Assembly (NCBI GenBank): GCA_012295275.1
Contig: CM022679.1
Location: 17,374,342 to 17,438,341, forward strand
Length of the DNA: 64,000 nucleotides
From: Chrysomallon squamiferum
Taxonomy: Eukaryota > Mollusca > Gastropoda > Neomphalida > Peltospiridae
Direction: 5' to 3'
Positions 26,849 through 46,069 of the stretch are shown here, piece after piece (the first letter of the stretch is position 1; each line of letters starts with the position of its first letter). Below the pieces are notes generated by a model. It worked only from the letters and a program-made list of their open reading frames with translations. It was not told where the DNA came from and ran no database searches. Position numbers and translations under genes: made by a program.

Positions 26849-26960
26849 GTGTGTGTGTAATAAGGTATGACTGATTTATATGGTTCATTAATAATAGAGA
26901 TCGTTTTTTGTATTTTTAATGAACCATATACATCAGTCATACCTTCTTACACACACACAC
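26849..26960. repeat. Inverted repeat (hairpin), about 43-bp arms and 24-bp loop
   Basis: The left arm (26849-26891) and right arm (26916-26960) are reverse complements, apart from two mismatches in the unique portion and a 2-bp length difference in the GT/CA ends. The paired core is AAGGTATGACTGAT and TATATGGTTCATTAA. The outer ends merge into (TG)n on the left and (CA)n on the right. It could be a foldback or MITE-like element, or a transcribed stem-loop, since it lies in the HS3ST pre-mRNA. Confidence 0.85.
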
Positions 26961-27020
26961 ACACACGCACACGCACACACACACACACACACGCTCGCAC
27001 GCACACACACACACACACAT
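26949..27020. repeat. (CA)n microsatellite with interruptions
   Basis: CA dinucleotides with CG, GCTCGC and CGCACG interruptions; continues the right arm of the hairpin. Confidence 0.95.
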
Positions 27021-27441
27021 ACAGAGAGAAATGAATATAACAAGGCGGTTTCGGCTTCAGTGATTAGTAATGTAATAAAACTTGCGGACTCCTTAGCTGA
27101 GTTTTTTACATGTATTTAAAATGTATTTCGAAAACCACTGAAGAAATTTATCAAATAGAGTACAATCCTTGAAGTCAGTTTATTTCATTAAATAATTTTA
27201 ATATTAAACAAAGAAGGTAATCTGATGACGTATGGATTAATTCAATAGTGGTTTAATTAAAGTGGGGTGCTCTCAAACTCTAAATATTCTTTTGTCACTA
27301 GCAGTGGATCTGATCGTTTTTCGTTAATAATAATTAATGATATTATCGTACAATATACATGTGTTCACTGGGAACAAAAAAGAAAGATTAGATTAAATGT
27401 GATGAAAGAAAAGAATATGGTAATTTGATTTTTCCTTACAG

Positions 27442-27444
<3 letters not shown>

Positions 27445-27480
<36 letters not shown>
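27445..27480. repeat. (CA)n microsatellite
   Basis: A pure CA run in the intron, followed by A-rich sequence with AAAC motifs. Confidence 0.97.
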
Positions 27481-27481
<1 letters not shown>

Positions 27482-28087
27482 GAAACAGAAAAAAAACACA
27501 CACAAAAAACAACAGAAAACAAGAAAAAGAAAAAGATTTCTTTCCATGACGATAACAATATTCACTCAAATTAAGTCGATTCATTCAATTTAAACCGGTG
27601 AAGAGAAAAGTGTTGGGATGTTTTGCCCAGACATACAGACTCAATTAAATTTTACACAGAGTACTTATTTCGTCAACAGTATAATCTAGACAATATGCTA
27701 GAAGAAATCTGTGATAAGCCGGGCTAAGCCTGGAACACATCGCTATTATCTGTGAGTGGCTTCGTTCAGTGATCTACTTGACGTAATTAAGTGGGCAAAA
27801 TATCGATTGTCTTCATACAGTTTCAGCAAAATGGCAACCCTGACGCTGAAAAATAGAAAAGGTTTTTGTGATCATCTGAGCCCGGATGAATAGTCCGGAT
27901 GAATAGTCATCAGAGTGTTAGAGGAAATTATGTTTCAGTATCATGCCTTTGACAGACAGCTGATAACCAGGCTCAGAATTATTATTATAACTGTGATAAT
28001 TGTGTAACATGCTTACTTTAGATAATTATTAACGTATGCCTGTCATGGCACAATCTTTTACTAACCTTTTGTCAGATATTGTTTGTG

Positions 28088-28172
28088 TGTGTTTTTAATA
28101 TAATAAATAAAAAAATCGTGTTTTTAATATAATAATAATAACAAAAAATCGTGTTTTAATATAGTAAAAAAT
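28088..28172 (+). repeat. Short tandem triplication around CGTGTTTTTAATATA
   Basis: The phrase TGTGTTTTTAATATAATAA followed by an A-rich AAAAATC spacer occurs three times with small length changes (28089, 28118 and 28150 approximately). Confidence 0.75.
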
Positions 28173-28699
28173 TCATCTACAAGGCCATCATGACATGAGA
28201 ATGTTTATAGACAAGGGTCTCGCTGTGAAACCGAATTAGTAAAACTTCACTTGAATTCTGGTGGAGTTTCGTTCAACTTAACCCGTTGGCACATTCACTG
28301 AGTAATTTTTTTCTCTAAAAGTTGGCATCTGTTGAGTTTTATGACCAGTCTTTGTGCTGTTGTACCTTTGATGCTGGGTTTTAGAATGATTAACATGCGC
28401 ACACGATGCAGATTAAAAGTTTTGTACAACTCAGGGATACAGTAAATTCTAGAACGTGTTAAAAATAGAGTTTTTAATAAGAGTTTTTCAGGTGAAACAT
28501 TTCACGACAGGATGTTAGAATATATGTATGCAATCATTTAAAAATAGTTTATATACATGTATAAATAAAATATATTTTAGCACTTTTCAGTCACTCAAGA
28601 GAACAACAACAACAACAAGAAAAAAAACCAAATCCCCCCCAAAAAGAAGCAAAATTTTTATACATATACATAAAGAACAATTTTAAAATAATTAACTGC

Positions 28700-28700
<1 letters not shown>

Positions 28701-28754
<54 letters not shown>

Positions 28755-28758
28755 TGAA

Positions 28759-28802
<44 letters not shown>
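28701..28802. repeat. (AAT)n followed by (GAT)n
   Basis: A compound trinucleotide tract: AAT to about 28752, then GAT to 28802. The poly-Ile open frame on the minus strand is an artefact. Confidence 0.97.
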
Positions 28803-28803
<1 letters not shown>

Positions 28804-29146
28804 AATAAAGTACACAAAGCAAATATTTGAATACACTCTATCCCTTGGTTAAATCTTTATAGCTACATTAATTTACCAGAAACGTCTACTGAACCATGTC
28901 TTTGCACAGTTTCCTGGATTAGCGGAAAATAAAATACCACTTTCATCTGTGTGAAATTCAAATAAATATTTTAATTTGGTTAATCTTTCATTTTTGATTT
29001 ATTCAGTTTAAAGTAAACATGTTTATAGGCATACTGTCCAATACGGTAATCGTTCTTTTCTTAGAATGCTCTATAAATTAAGTAGAAACATGGCATAAAT
29101 TAGAGTTCTGTAAATGAATGTCCATCTATATATATATGCGTTTATA

Positions 29147-29245
29147 GAGAATATTGAGTCTGAATGACATTTAAATTAAATTAATGTCTCATAATAATAT
29201 TTTAAATATTAAAATTCAAAGTGACTTGCAGTATTGTTTTTAATA
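29147..29245 (+). repeat. Direct repeat, copy 1, just upstream of HS3ST exon 2
   Basis: The segment starts GAGAATATTG, contains CTGAATGACATTTAAATTAA and CAAAGTGACTTGCAGTATTG, and recurs in the same orientation at 31441-31536 with a few substitutions. It lies 54 bp before the exon-2 acceptor, in the zone where a branch point could sit. Confidence 0.9.
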
Positions 29246-29299
29246 CAATATATTTTCATTTTATAACGTCTTTGTGCTAATCTCAATTTATCTTTTCAG

Positions 29300-29918
29300 A
29301 AAACAGATGCCGTCCACCATCGAAGGTCAGATGACGATAGAAAAAACTCCAAGTTACTTTGTCACCCGGGAAGTGCCGAAGCGAATCTTTAATATGTCGC
29401 GAAACAGTAAACTAATCGTCGTTGTTCGGAATCCTGTTACTCGTGCAATATCAGACTACACGCAGTCTTTTTCAAAAAGACCGTACATAAAGTCTTTTGA
29501 ACAGAGAGCTTTCATTGACAACACTACTCGTCTCGTCGACACCAAATGGGGAGCGGTTAAAATAGGCGTGTATGCAAAACATTTGGAGCGCTGGTTGAAA
29601 TACTTCCCTCTGAATCAGTTTCATTTTGTCAGTGGTGAAAAACTCATATCAAATCCGGCTGGTGAGATGGCCAAAGTACAAAAATTTCTTGGATTAAAAC
29701 AAATCATTACTGACAAACATTTCTACCTCTATGGATCGAGAGGGTTCCCTTGCCTTAAGAAGCCAGAAGGGAGCGGACGTCCGCACTGTCTGGGCAAAAG
29801 TAAAGGCAGGCGACATCCTTACGTTGACCCCGAGGTCATTCAAAGACTTAGTGACTTTTACAGACCTTTTAATTTGAAATTTTATCAAATGGTTGGTCAA
29901 GATTTCGGATGGACGTGA
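29300..29918 (+). CDS. HS3ST: Heparan sulfate glucosamine 3-O-sulfotransferase, coding exon 2 (rest of codon 210 to residue 415, stop TGA)
   Basis: The acceptor is a pyrimidine-rich tract ending TTTTCAG at 29299. Its first base completes the Arg codon split by exon 1, giving [13 protein letters not shown], continuous with the family consensus. Visible features are EKTPSYF (224-230), the 3'-phosphate-binding strand and helix [16 protein letters not shown] (248-263) with R253 and S261 as the expected PAP ligands, and sequons at N241 and N284. FVSGEKL lies at 319-325. C361 and C373 are placed as the conserved disulfide of the substrate-binding loop (GFPCLKK...HCLGKSKG). The C-terminus [19 protein letters not shown] is typical of the 3-OST-2/3/4/6 type. 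The two exons total 1248 nt, or 415 residues, within the family's usual range. No frameshift or missing key residue is seen, so the gene looks functional. A two-coding-exon structure split just after HWYR fits what is known of vertebrate relatives. Confidence 0.96.
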
Positions 29919-30275
29919 TATTGTATTATTATATATGACGTCACAGTACAGCGATGTTACAGAAATATATCAAATATGCATTCTTGCCAAATCGAGGAAG
30001 CTTTGTTCCAGTTGTAACAGAATTGATGCCAAATCTTAAGCTGAATATTTAACTTAGAGGATTCCAGAACAGTTTGATGACCACTGAATCTTGAGTCTTC
30101 TTCTACACATATTTACAGGATCAGAAAGAGAATATGAGAAATGCAGTGAAACGAGAAAGGATTCCTAGACTCTAGTTAATTGATAACTGTTAGTGAGACA
30201 TGTAGTTCTTGCCTTTCAGAAATTATTAGTAATGGAATTAATGCTTACTTTACAAATAAACAGTGTGAACATCTT
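29919..30275 (+). other. Probable HS3ST 3' UTR with poly(A) signal AATAAA at 30255-30260
   Basis: After the TGA at 29916-29918 there is non-coding sequence, and the first canonical AATAAA lies 337 bp downstream, followed by a GT-containing stretch (CAGTGTGAAC). Cleavage near 30275 would give a short 3' UTR. Later AATAAA-like motifs are common in this AT-rich DNA, so a longer UTR cannot be excluded. Confidence 0.4.
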
Positions 30276-30875
30276 ACTACGTTAGATGAAGATTCTTCAT
30301 ATACAAATCTTGATATTAATTCCAAATGTTAACAGTACTACTTGCTGAAACTCTTTTATAATCTGCGCTTCCCACTGACAAAAAAAACAACAACAAAAAA
30401 CAACAAAAACAACAAAAAACAAACAAACAATGAACAGATTTGGCTGCTGTTGTTCAATTACTTGGAATGTTTTATAGGAATATATTTTCAATACTAAACT
30501 TATAAGTAGATGTAAATACTAGATGGTTTTTTTACATCATTCGACATCACAATTTCTTTGCAAGAATCCTCAGCTAGCAAATATGATAAGATGGCACAGT
30601 ATATCCTAATTGTCAAATGAAAAGAATATTAATTTATTAAATATTTAAATGCAGGGAACCCCTAATGTGTTCAAGCAAGATAGAAAATAATACTAAATAT
30701 GCTGAACTTATTTTTTATGAATTCATTTGCTGATGCAACGAATGTTATTGAGCTATTGTAATATTTATTTAATTTTTAAACAACTAGCATCAGTATTCGA
30801 ATTCATTTAAACTTTTGTTGCTGCATTAAAAGAAGTAATCCGGTATATTTTATCTAACTTACCACACTTACAAAA

Positions 30876-30876
<1 letters not shown>

Positions 30877-30959
<83 letters not shown>

Positions 30960-30981
30960 AATAATAATAGTAATAGTAATA
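30877..30981. repeat. (AAT)n microsatellite, about 105 bp
   Basis: One of the longest AAT runs in the window, with a few GAT and AGT interruptions at its 3' end. Confidence 0.97.
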
Positions 30982-31440
30982 AATCACAAAATAAAAATGG
31001 ACCAAAATAGAAAATGATATATTCTAGATGTGTCCGTGTGTGTGGGTATCAGTGTGTTTGTTTTTATTGTACACATAACACAAGTATACATTGTTATTAT
31101 TCAAAAGAACCTTATTAGAAACGATATTAAGAAGATGACAAACTGAAAATCATGAACCAGTAGAAGATATTTTATGGTGAATTACACTAGGTGTACTGTA
31201 AGATGTTAAGATGAAGTAATGATAATAATGAACCGTTTATTTCTGATCACTGGTACTGACAATGAACATCAGCTAGAAATTAAAAAGGTAATATTTCTAA
31301 ATAATTTTAATTCTACTCATCAATGCATATTTGAAATCAGTTCTTTATTTAATTTAAATTAGTGTATTATGCATACATACCCACAATATATGTATATATA
31401 TTCCCGTTTATGTTTGCGGGTGCATGTATGTGCTTAAATA

Positions 31441-31536
31441 GAGAATATTGTGGCTGAATGACATTTAAATTAAATAAATGTCTCATAATAACATTTTAAA
31501 TAATAAAGTTCAAAGTGACTTGCAGTATTGTATTAA
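31441..31536 (+). repeat. Direct repeat, copy 2, downstream of HS3ST exon 2
   Basis: Matches 29147-29245 over about 95 bp, including ATGTCTCATAATAA and CAAAGTGACTTGCAGTATTG, at an offset of 2294-2295 bp. It could be a dispersed repeat family or a duplicated fragment. Exon 2 itself was not duplicated. Confidence 0.9.
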
Positions 31537-31932
31537 CACTTTATATTAGATAGAACTGCTGTGTAATAAACACAGTTGTTTTACTATTCACGCAGTCTGC
31601 TAACCTAGTTCTCCACACAGGACGTGTCACATCCGCTGTGTTTTCTTCCTGCGTACGAATAATGAACCATTTACCGATTTATTTAAGTTAACACCTGTTG
31701 CTGCATGCAACTAACATAAAACACACTTTTTCATCTTTCTTCTTTCATGCAGTATAACAGCGTGTTACAAGAGCGGAACAAAAGAAATCGAAAAATGTAA
31801 ATTAAAATATAATTAAAGGAATACCTGACGTTTTTTCATCATACAACATGTAATAACGATTTGTTTGACATGTGTTTGGGCTGAATGTAACAAATCATAA
31901 CAAGTAGGATGTTAAAAATATAATAGTATCTC

Positions 31933-31937
<5 letters not shown>

Positions 31938-31969
<32 letters not shown>
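31938..31969. repeat. (GT)n microsatellite
   Basis: A pure GT run followed by TTATGTGCGGATGTGTGTGTG. Confidence 0.96.
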
Positions 31970-31971
<2 letters not shown>

Positions 31972-32710
31972 ATGTGCGGATGTGTGTGTGTGCGTGCACA
32001 CGAATCAATATTTAGTAGTAGTTGTTGTATGTTTTCTAAATAACAGTAATACAGATTGTATCCCGTTTCATCTTTCACATGTTTATACAGTTTTAGGACA
32101 GAAGAGTAATTTTGGCAGTTACTGAGGTGTGACGTACTTCAGACAGCTGTATCTGGCTATCATTATTACAGTATTGTTCAGTACATCTTTGATCTTGTGA
32201 CTGGAGATGTATTTCTACCTCTGTTAATATTTTCCCAGCAAACTCGTGGGAAATGTCATTTCAATATTTCTTAAAAGCATCTCTGCAAAGAGCGCACAAA
32301 AACCTTCACAATTAACCAATTTCTGTCGTCATTTTGCTATCAATATTTCACAGCCTCTGAAATGTCTGATTAAGAAACGTGAGATTATTTTGTAAACTCG
32401 AGCTCTTATTTTTGACGACGGCAGTAAACCTAACGAGGTATATTAAAAACAAAGTCATACATTTTTTCACACTGACGCCGTTAGCAGAGGCAGAACTTGA
32501 AATTAGCTGCATAAACAATAGCAGTGTACTTCAGGGAATATAACTCGACTGCAATCAATAGACTGATGTCCATTACCTTGATAATGTATCCCTAGGTGTT
32601 ATTAACATGCTGATAATTGATGAATATTGTAATTTTGCTTCTCTATCTCATGAGGAATAAATTCAAGGGACGAACCAAATATTTTCTTGCTTAAAAAAAG
32701 TTGATTTCTG

Positions 32711-32715
<5 letters not shown>

Positions 32716-32758
<43 letters not shown>
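32716..32758. repeat. (AAT)n microsatellite
   Basis: A pure trinucleotide run in intergenic DNA. Confidence 0.96.
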
Positions 32759-33253
32759 CTATATTTTATTTACATTTACACAAAATGAAATAAGATTTAT
32801 GTATTCCGAACGTGGTAATATTCGAATACCTTACGTACACACGGGACGGGTACGTATTCCTGTTATAACTGACAGTAATTCAGTTCTGTGTTTACAGGAT
32901 GGCGTAGTGTTTGACTAGAGTTTAGTGAAATAAAAGTTCGATGAAATTTTTTATATAGGTTACATGTATTATTTTCTCCTTAATGAATAATTTTAATATA
33001 TTTTCAACAAATCTTTGTAAAAGTTTGTCGTATCAGTTCAGTATAAATATTCAGAACTTGCAGTATATTAGTTTATTCTTTCATATTTACAAATCTCCAT
33101 CCGGTTAAATAATGTTTTCGTTAAAGGCTTTACTTGTTCCATTATTCATAACTATCTTCATGTATTGTCATTAATATTAATACTGTATTTTATATTCGCT
33201 TCCCCTCCTTCCAAATATTTCTGTCTCTTCAAAGCATCGTGAACACACTGCGT

Positions 33254-40711
<7,458 letters not shown>

Positions 40712-41041
40712 TTAAGAATAATTCGCCACGTGATGCTGCGCGGCTTTCTCCCACTGTCTGGAGACAAGACAGTTATTACTATCGACCTTGAAGCAGCAGA
40801 ACGGCAGCAGTCCTAGATGTATATCACCAGCAGCCTCTCTGTGATCTTCCACGTTCACGACGATATCATCGAAACACTTGACTCGATCGAAACCAGGCGA
40901 TGTACGGTAGCATGTACAATCCAGATAATATTTCGTTGTCGTTCCCAAGTTGCTGCGGCGTCTGTCAGAGAAACCAAATACTTCAACAGACTTTACGACG
41001 TGAAGGTTCAGAGTTCGCCTCTCTTAATGTCTTTATTCTGA
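40712..41041. other. GC-richer island with overlapping short open frames
   Basis: About 330 bp of clearly less AT-rich sequence is open for 78 codons on the minus strand (40712-40948) and 74 codons on the plus strand (40817-41041). Neither peptide is recognised and no convincing splice structure is seen. It could be a conserved regulatory element, a fragment of a gene or transposon, or chance. Confidence 0.25.
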
Positions 41042-43122
41042 CCCTTCGTGGAAAAAAGTAAAAGACTGTTTATATATATATATATATATATGAAACTACA
41101 TTAGTTTAATAATTCATTTTCAAGTACTTACTTGTAGAACTCATTTGGGGGAAATGTGTTGCATAAGGTTTCAAAATATTTAGAACTGACAGTAATTCTA
41201 ATGGCAATACAAGAAGTCTTAGGCGTTTTCATTTGATGGATAAGGTACACACATTTACTTACTTCTCTATGTGCCTGTACATTACTTAAAAGTCAAGATG
41301 ATTTTATGTTTAAAATTAGCGACAAATAATAATTTAAAAAATGTTATGTAAAATTCTTTATATATATATATATATATATGATTATTATTATTATTACAAA
41401 GAAAATAACCGCAAAAAATGATTACTTACATTCACATAAAAACAGTCTTAAATAATGAATAACGTGCATAGTATAACATAAATAACATGAAAGCGAAGTT
41501 CATAAACTGTTTGCAGATTTCAAACTCGTATGTTTTGAGTCCTTGTACCAGATTTATACATTAAATTTATACATGCAATTCTAATAATTTCTCGGGTTTA
41601 TTTTCTAAAATAAATTTATACCGTGACTGTTAACACGCTAAAATATCGTGACAAACTGATCTGAAATGTTCTCACTTGTTGAAATGGTTAGCGCACGCAA
41701 GAAAACAAATACATCTGACCATAACTGACCCAAAGTGGACCCAAGCTGGAACCAAGCGGTAATTTTTTTCTGTTTTTTTATTGGTCTATGGTTTTTGAAC
41801 TATTGATTTGAGTCTTTGAAGATATACTAAGCAGCAGTTTTACAATGATAAATCCATTTTGTAGAAAATTATACTTTTAATTTTAATTAAAACAAATATA
41901 TTCAATATTTATCGTATCACCTATAATTTTCGGTTTCTAATTAAACTTCAGGATTTGTATTTGTTCTCTCCGATTCTCTCTCTTGTCACAATCTCTTTCT
42001 GAGCCCACACGCTACTTCTCTCATAAATTATATTTTTCTATTTAAAAACATTAATTTTTATTTTTATTTTATATGTATATATGTGGGTCTTGCACACACA
42101 TAGATACACACGTTTGAACATATAAACTATTATATTTACCTTTTAACCTTTAACCTTTATATAACCTTTGCCACAAACATCTTTCCGTCTATCAACCAAT
42201 TTACAGTCTGTAACAATCTCAGAAGTTTATTTTTCATGCGTATAGCTATTTACCCATGACTCTGCACGTTAATGTTTTTTGTTGTGAAAACTACAGCGAG
42301 CTCTCCGGAGATACATAACTTGTTGTGGTTTTAATTTGATGAAAATCACTCCTTCTTGAAGTGTTCTGTTGTAAGAGAACCATTACGTGTCAGTGTCGAT
42401 TTTAGTAATTGGAATCGTATTCGCCATAAATCAGTAACTAGACAGTTTGTGTCACTCAAAGAAGAACTTAATACGTGTGCCAAGTGCATCAGCGTGCACT
42501 AAGTCCATTATTTAAATAGCGCCATCTGCAGGCAAACGTAGAACATTACACAATATAAATGACATTAAACAAAATGAAAAGTATCCAAAAACAAATAAAA
42601 CAAAACCCCAAAACACGAGGAAAAAAATCAATTTAAAAATTAAATGAACGAAATAGAAGAGTGAACAGGGAGAGAGATAATTAAAAAAAAAAACGAACAT
42701 GAAATATATTTTAATAGATAAATAAAAAGGTAATTCAAAATAATGCCTGCTCTCTAGTAGTGTACAGAGTTTAGTGTTTGGTATTCATACAATGATAAGT
42801 GAAGATCTAAATCAAATTAAGAAATAAAAAGAATGTTTTGTTCAACAACATTTAACACTCATTGCTTTTTAAGCGTTAAGTTTATTGTTATAAATTTATT
42901 TTAGTTTTTCAAGAGAATGAATAATAATGGATCTGCGGATTGTAGCTTATTAATAAATTAGAATGTAAAGCTGATTCGCAATTATTAATTTATTCATACC
43001 TTTGTGATTATTTCTTGAACTAACCGTGTGGCTTCAGATATAGTCACACAGATATATATATATATATATGTACACGAAAACAGTAATATAGTAGCAGGTT
43101 CATTTCAGACATCTAAATAATT
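41042..43122. other. Intergenic AT-rich region
   Basis: No gene is visible. It has (TA)n at 41070-41090, 41360-41379 and 43053-43069. A short AACCTTT-type repetition occurs at 42140-42175. Confidence 0.75.
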
Positions 43123-43518
43123 ATGCACACCATTATCCCCCTGACTCTTCTCACTTCGTGCAATACCTCACATTTCTTTGTGACTGTAGACGTCTGCTTC
43201 AGACTGTTTGCAGTAAACTGTCTGCTATTTGGGCGGCGGTATGCCGTCTGCCAGTCTAACGAATCACCGAACAAACGGAAACTACACTGGTTATTGCCCC
43301 GGTCGTGTCTTCGCACAAAAATGCCAATGTACCATTCTTATTTACGACCTCCGTACAAACAGACCAAAGTCCAGAAACTGGACGATGGTAACAACATACA
43401 TATGTCTTTAGCGGTAGCGATATGTTCAGCTATTTCAAAAACACACATCTGGTACACTCTCTCACACGAAGTTTACAATTTGTTATCAGGAACGCCTTTT
43501 GGAAGCGTCTCTCTGTAA
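43123..43518 (+). other. Unrecognised 131-codon open frame in a GC-richer island
   Basis: This is the longest open frame outside repeats and outside HS3ST. It starts at an ATG and ends TAA at 43516-43518. A TTTCAG acceptor-like motif lies just upstream at about 43104-43109. The peptide is not recognised, is Cys- and Ser-containing, has no clear domain and is overlapped by a 67-codon frame on the other strand. It may be chance in a less AT-rich stretch. Confidence 0.15.
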
Positions 43519-46019
43519 GAATGACATACCAATTCACTAGAGTGGAAATGAATTAGTTTGAAGGAAAAAGCGTTTTTCTTCTTTAGTTGATTGGGGAATT
43601 GCGAATTAAATAAATATAAACTGTCAGTACAAAGAAAACATCAAAGAATATATGTATTAAATTACACATACATTATCATAATATGCGTTGTTTAAGAGAG
43701 CTCAGGAAAATATTATTATAAAAATAAACAAGTTAATTTTTAATACTAGAAACGTTATCATGTCTAGTTAAAAATGTCTCTGACTCTCAACTAGTATACA
43801 AATTATACGTTAACTTGAAAGGATAAAATTAGTGGAATGTCGTTCACTTGTGTACCTTCTTTTTTCCATCACTACGTAATTTCATGTACACTTTGATTTG
43901 GCCATAATGACAAGATATCTTAAATGTTATAAAATTATCCTCAGTCAGTTAGGTTTCAATTACAGAACGCTTCAACGAAAAAGCATATTAAGTAAAAAAG
44001 TAAATATGTTTGCGTATTTAGGCTATCTAAATTCTGATGTTGTGATAAAACGGAATGTGGACGATCCCTAAAATTAGATACGAAATCAAATCAATTTGAA
44101 TTACTTTGGAGTCCCATTACATATCACTGTCTTCGTACTTAATAACCATTTAGTTTAATTTCTAGCAACATATCGCGGATACTTCCTCTCCGTTGTGTCA
44201 CAAATTCAACTGGTCTCCGTAGAGATTTTCCGATATCAAGTGACCCATCTCTAAAATGACTGTAATCTTGAAAGCGAGCCTGTTTGGTTACTTGTGGACA
44301 AACGTTGATTGCGATCGATCTTATGTGAATCAATTTGGTGTGACGTCGGCTATTGACCTGACCCTTGAGACTTGCAACAAATTGAACAAGATTTCGGTCA
44401 GCCAGGAAGTGGTACGGATTAGTTTATATTTACATGATCTATCGTGATACAGCGAATTGGTATAAGGAAGGTTTTTTTTTTTATGAAATTGTTTTTTATT
44501 GTAACTGTACACTGATGTCGGACATACTGAGCTGTTACAGTTACAACTCTTACAACTGTTATATTTTAATTATGAAAATTGTCTTTAAATCTTCTAACGA
44601 ATGACCTAAAGACGTGTTTATAATTAAAATATGATTAATCAACTGTAAATTTCTTAAAATGTTAACTAGCAATAAACCTTTGTTGCTTATAAGGTGTTAT
44701 ATAACTAATTCAAGTCGCTCGCAGTCTTCTTACTTTCACATATACTTTACATCTTGCTAAATATAGAAATGATTAATGTTATTTCTCACTGAACAGTCAT
44801 CAAAAGCGAACTTTGTAATTAACATAATTAGAAGATTCATTTAATCTACATTTTGCCTTCATCTACTTTAATCATGTATATTTTAAATGAAAGTGATGTT
44901 ATCAAAGCAGTCGAACCATTTACAAAGCAAACAAAAGTGACTGGCTGGTAAATAAATGATATTTATCAATAAATTATTTAATCTTCTTTACATTTCTTGA
45001 CATATGTGATATATTATACACTAAGGATCACCATCAGAACTGTCTAATATAGAAAAACCTATATTTACATACTCTTACCTAGTAATATATTATCCATGTA
45101 TGTATATAATCTCTATTAAGTTACTGTTTTTACTTTTGATGGCACCTACGGGTGTTTTCTTCTGTGACGCCTATCTGAGACATTAATGGTGGTACTAATT
45201 TCATGAATAAATATAACTTGTATTCTTTCTTAATTTTTTCTTCTTTTTTTTTCTCCCATAATATATTTATTTTGGAATATTTGAAATCTCTATTGCGTAA
45301 TTTTTACTTCTCAGGTTTCTCTCTGGTCATAAAAATATCAGTATCTACCTACGACGTGATGTCATTGGTAAACAAGAAACCGAAGACAAACAGCAGAATT
45401 CAAGCTACTTTGTATTTTGTTTACGTTAGGAAAGTTCCTTCGCCAATCATAAATAAAATAATTATTTAGAATTATAGAAAATCAGTTAGATTATTTCTTA
45501 CCACTGCAAAAAATATACTTTAGTTCAATAGTGGAACAAGATACTTTGAAATACAAATGCAATTTAAAAGTGTACGCAATAAAATTGTGATAAAAATGTG
45601 ATCTCTTCCAATGTATATTTATTTATCTTTCTTGTTTTATTAGTATTCTTGGAGGTTTTAGAGCACTTTAAAATTTTAAATAAAATATTGATAGAATGTT
45701 CAGTCATTTTCACTTTGAGATATGGAAATGAAATACAATATTTTGATAACATAAACATTTACTGTTCTCTCCGTTTCAGCTTCACATTTCAGATAAATTT
45801 ATAAGATTTTAGAACAATTAAAACAACAACAACAACAACAAACAACCAAAACGTTTGTAGAACACAAAACTATATAATTATAGCACAGATATTTCTTTTA
45901 ATCACAGATTAAGTTAGTTCTTTTTTTCTTTTTTTTGGGGGTGGGGGATTTTTTTTTTTTTTTTTTTTTTTCGATTTCTTTTCTTAATTTTTTTTCTCTA
46001 CTTCATTTTACGCTTTAGA

Positions 46020-46069
<50 letters not shown>

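Larger units (their letters stand above)
30276..33253. other. Intergenic region downstream of HS3ST
   Basis: No gene is visible. It contains AAC-rich low complexity at 30380-30430, (AAT)n at 30877-30981, direct-repeat copy 2, (GT)n at 31938-31969 and (AAT)n at 32716-32758. A less AT-biased stretch at about 32230-32660 with several TAAT and TGATAA motifs could be a conserved non-coding element. Confidence 0.75.

Noticed and set aside
42140-42175. AACCTTT repetitions as interstitial telomere sequence
   Set aside because: The motif does not match TTAGGG/CCCTAA and is too short and irregular.
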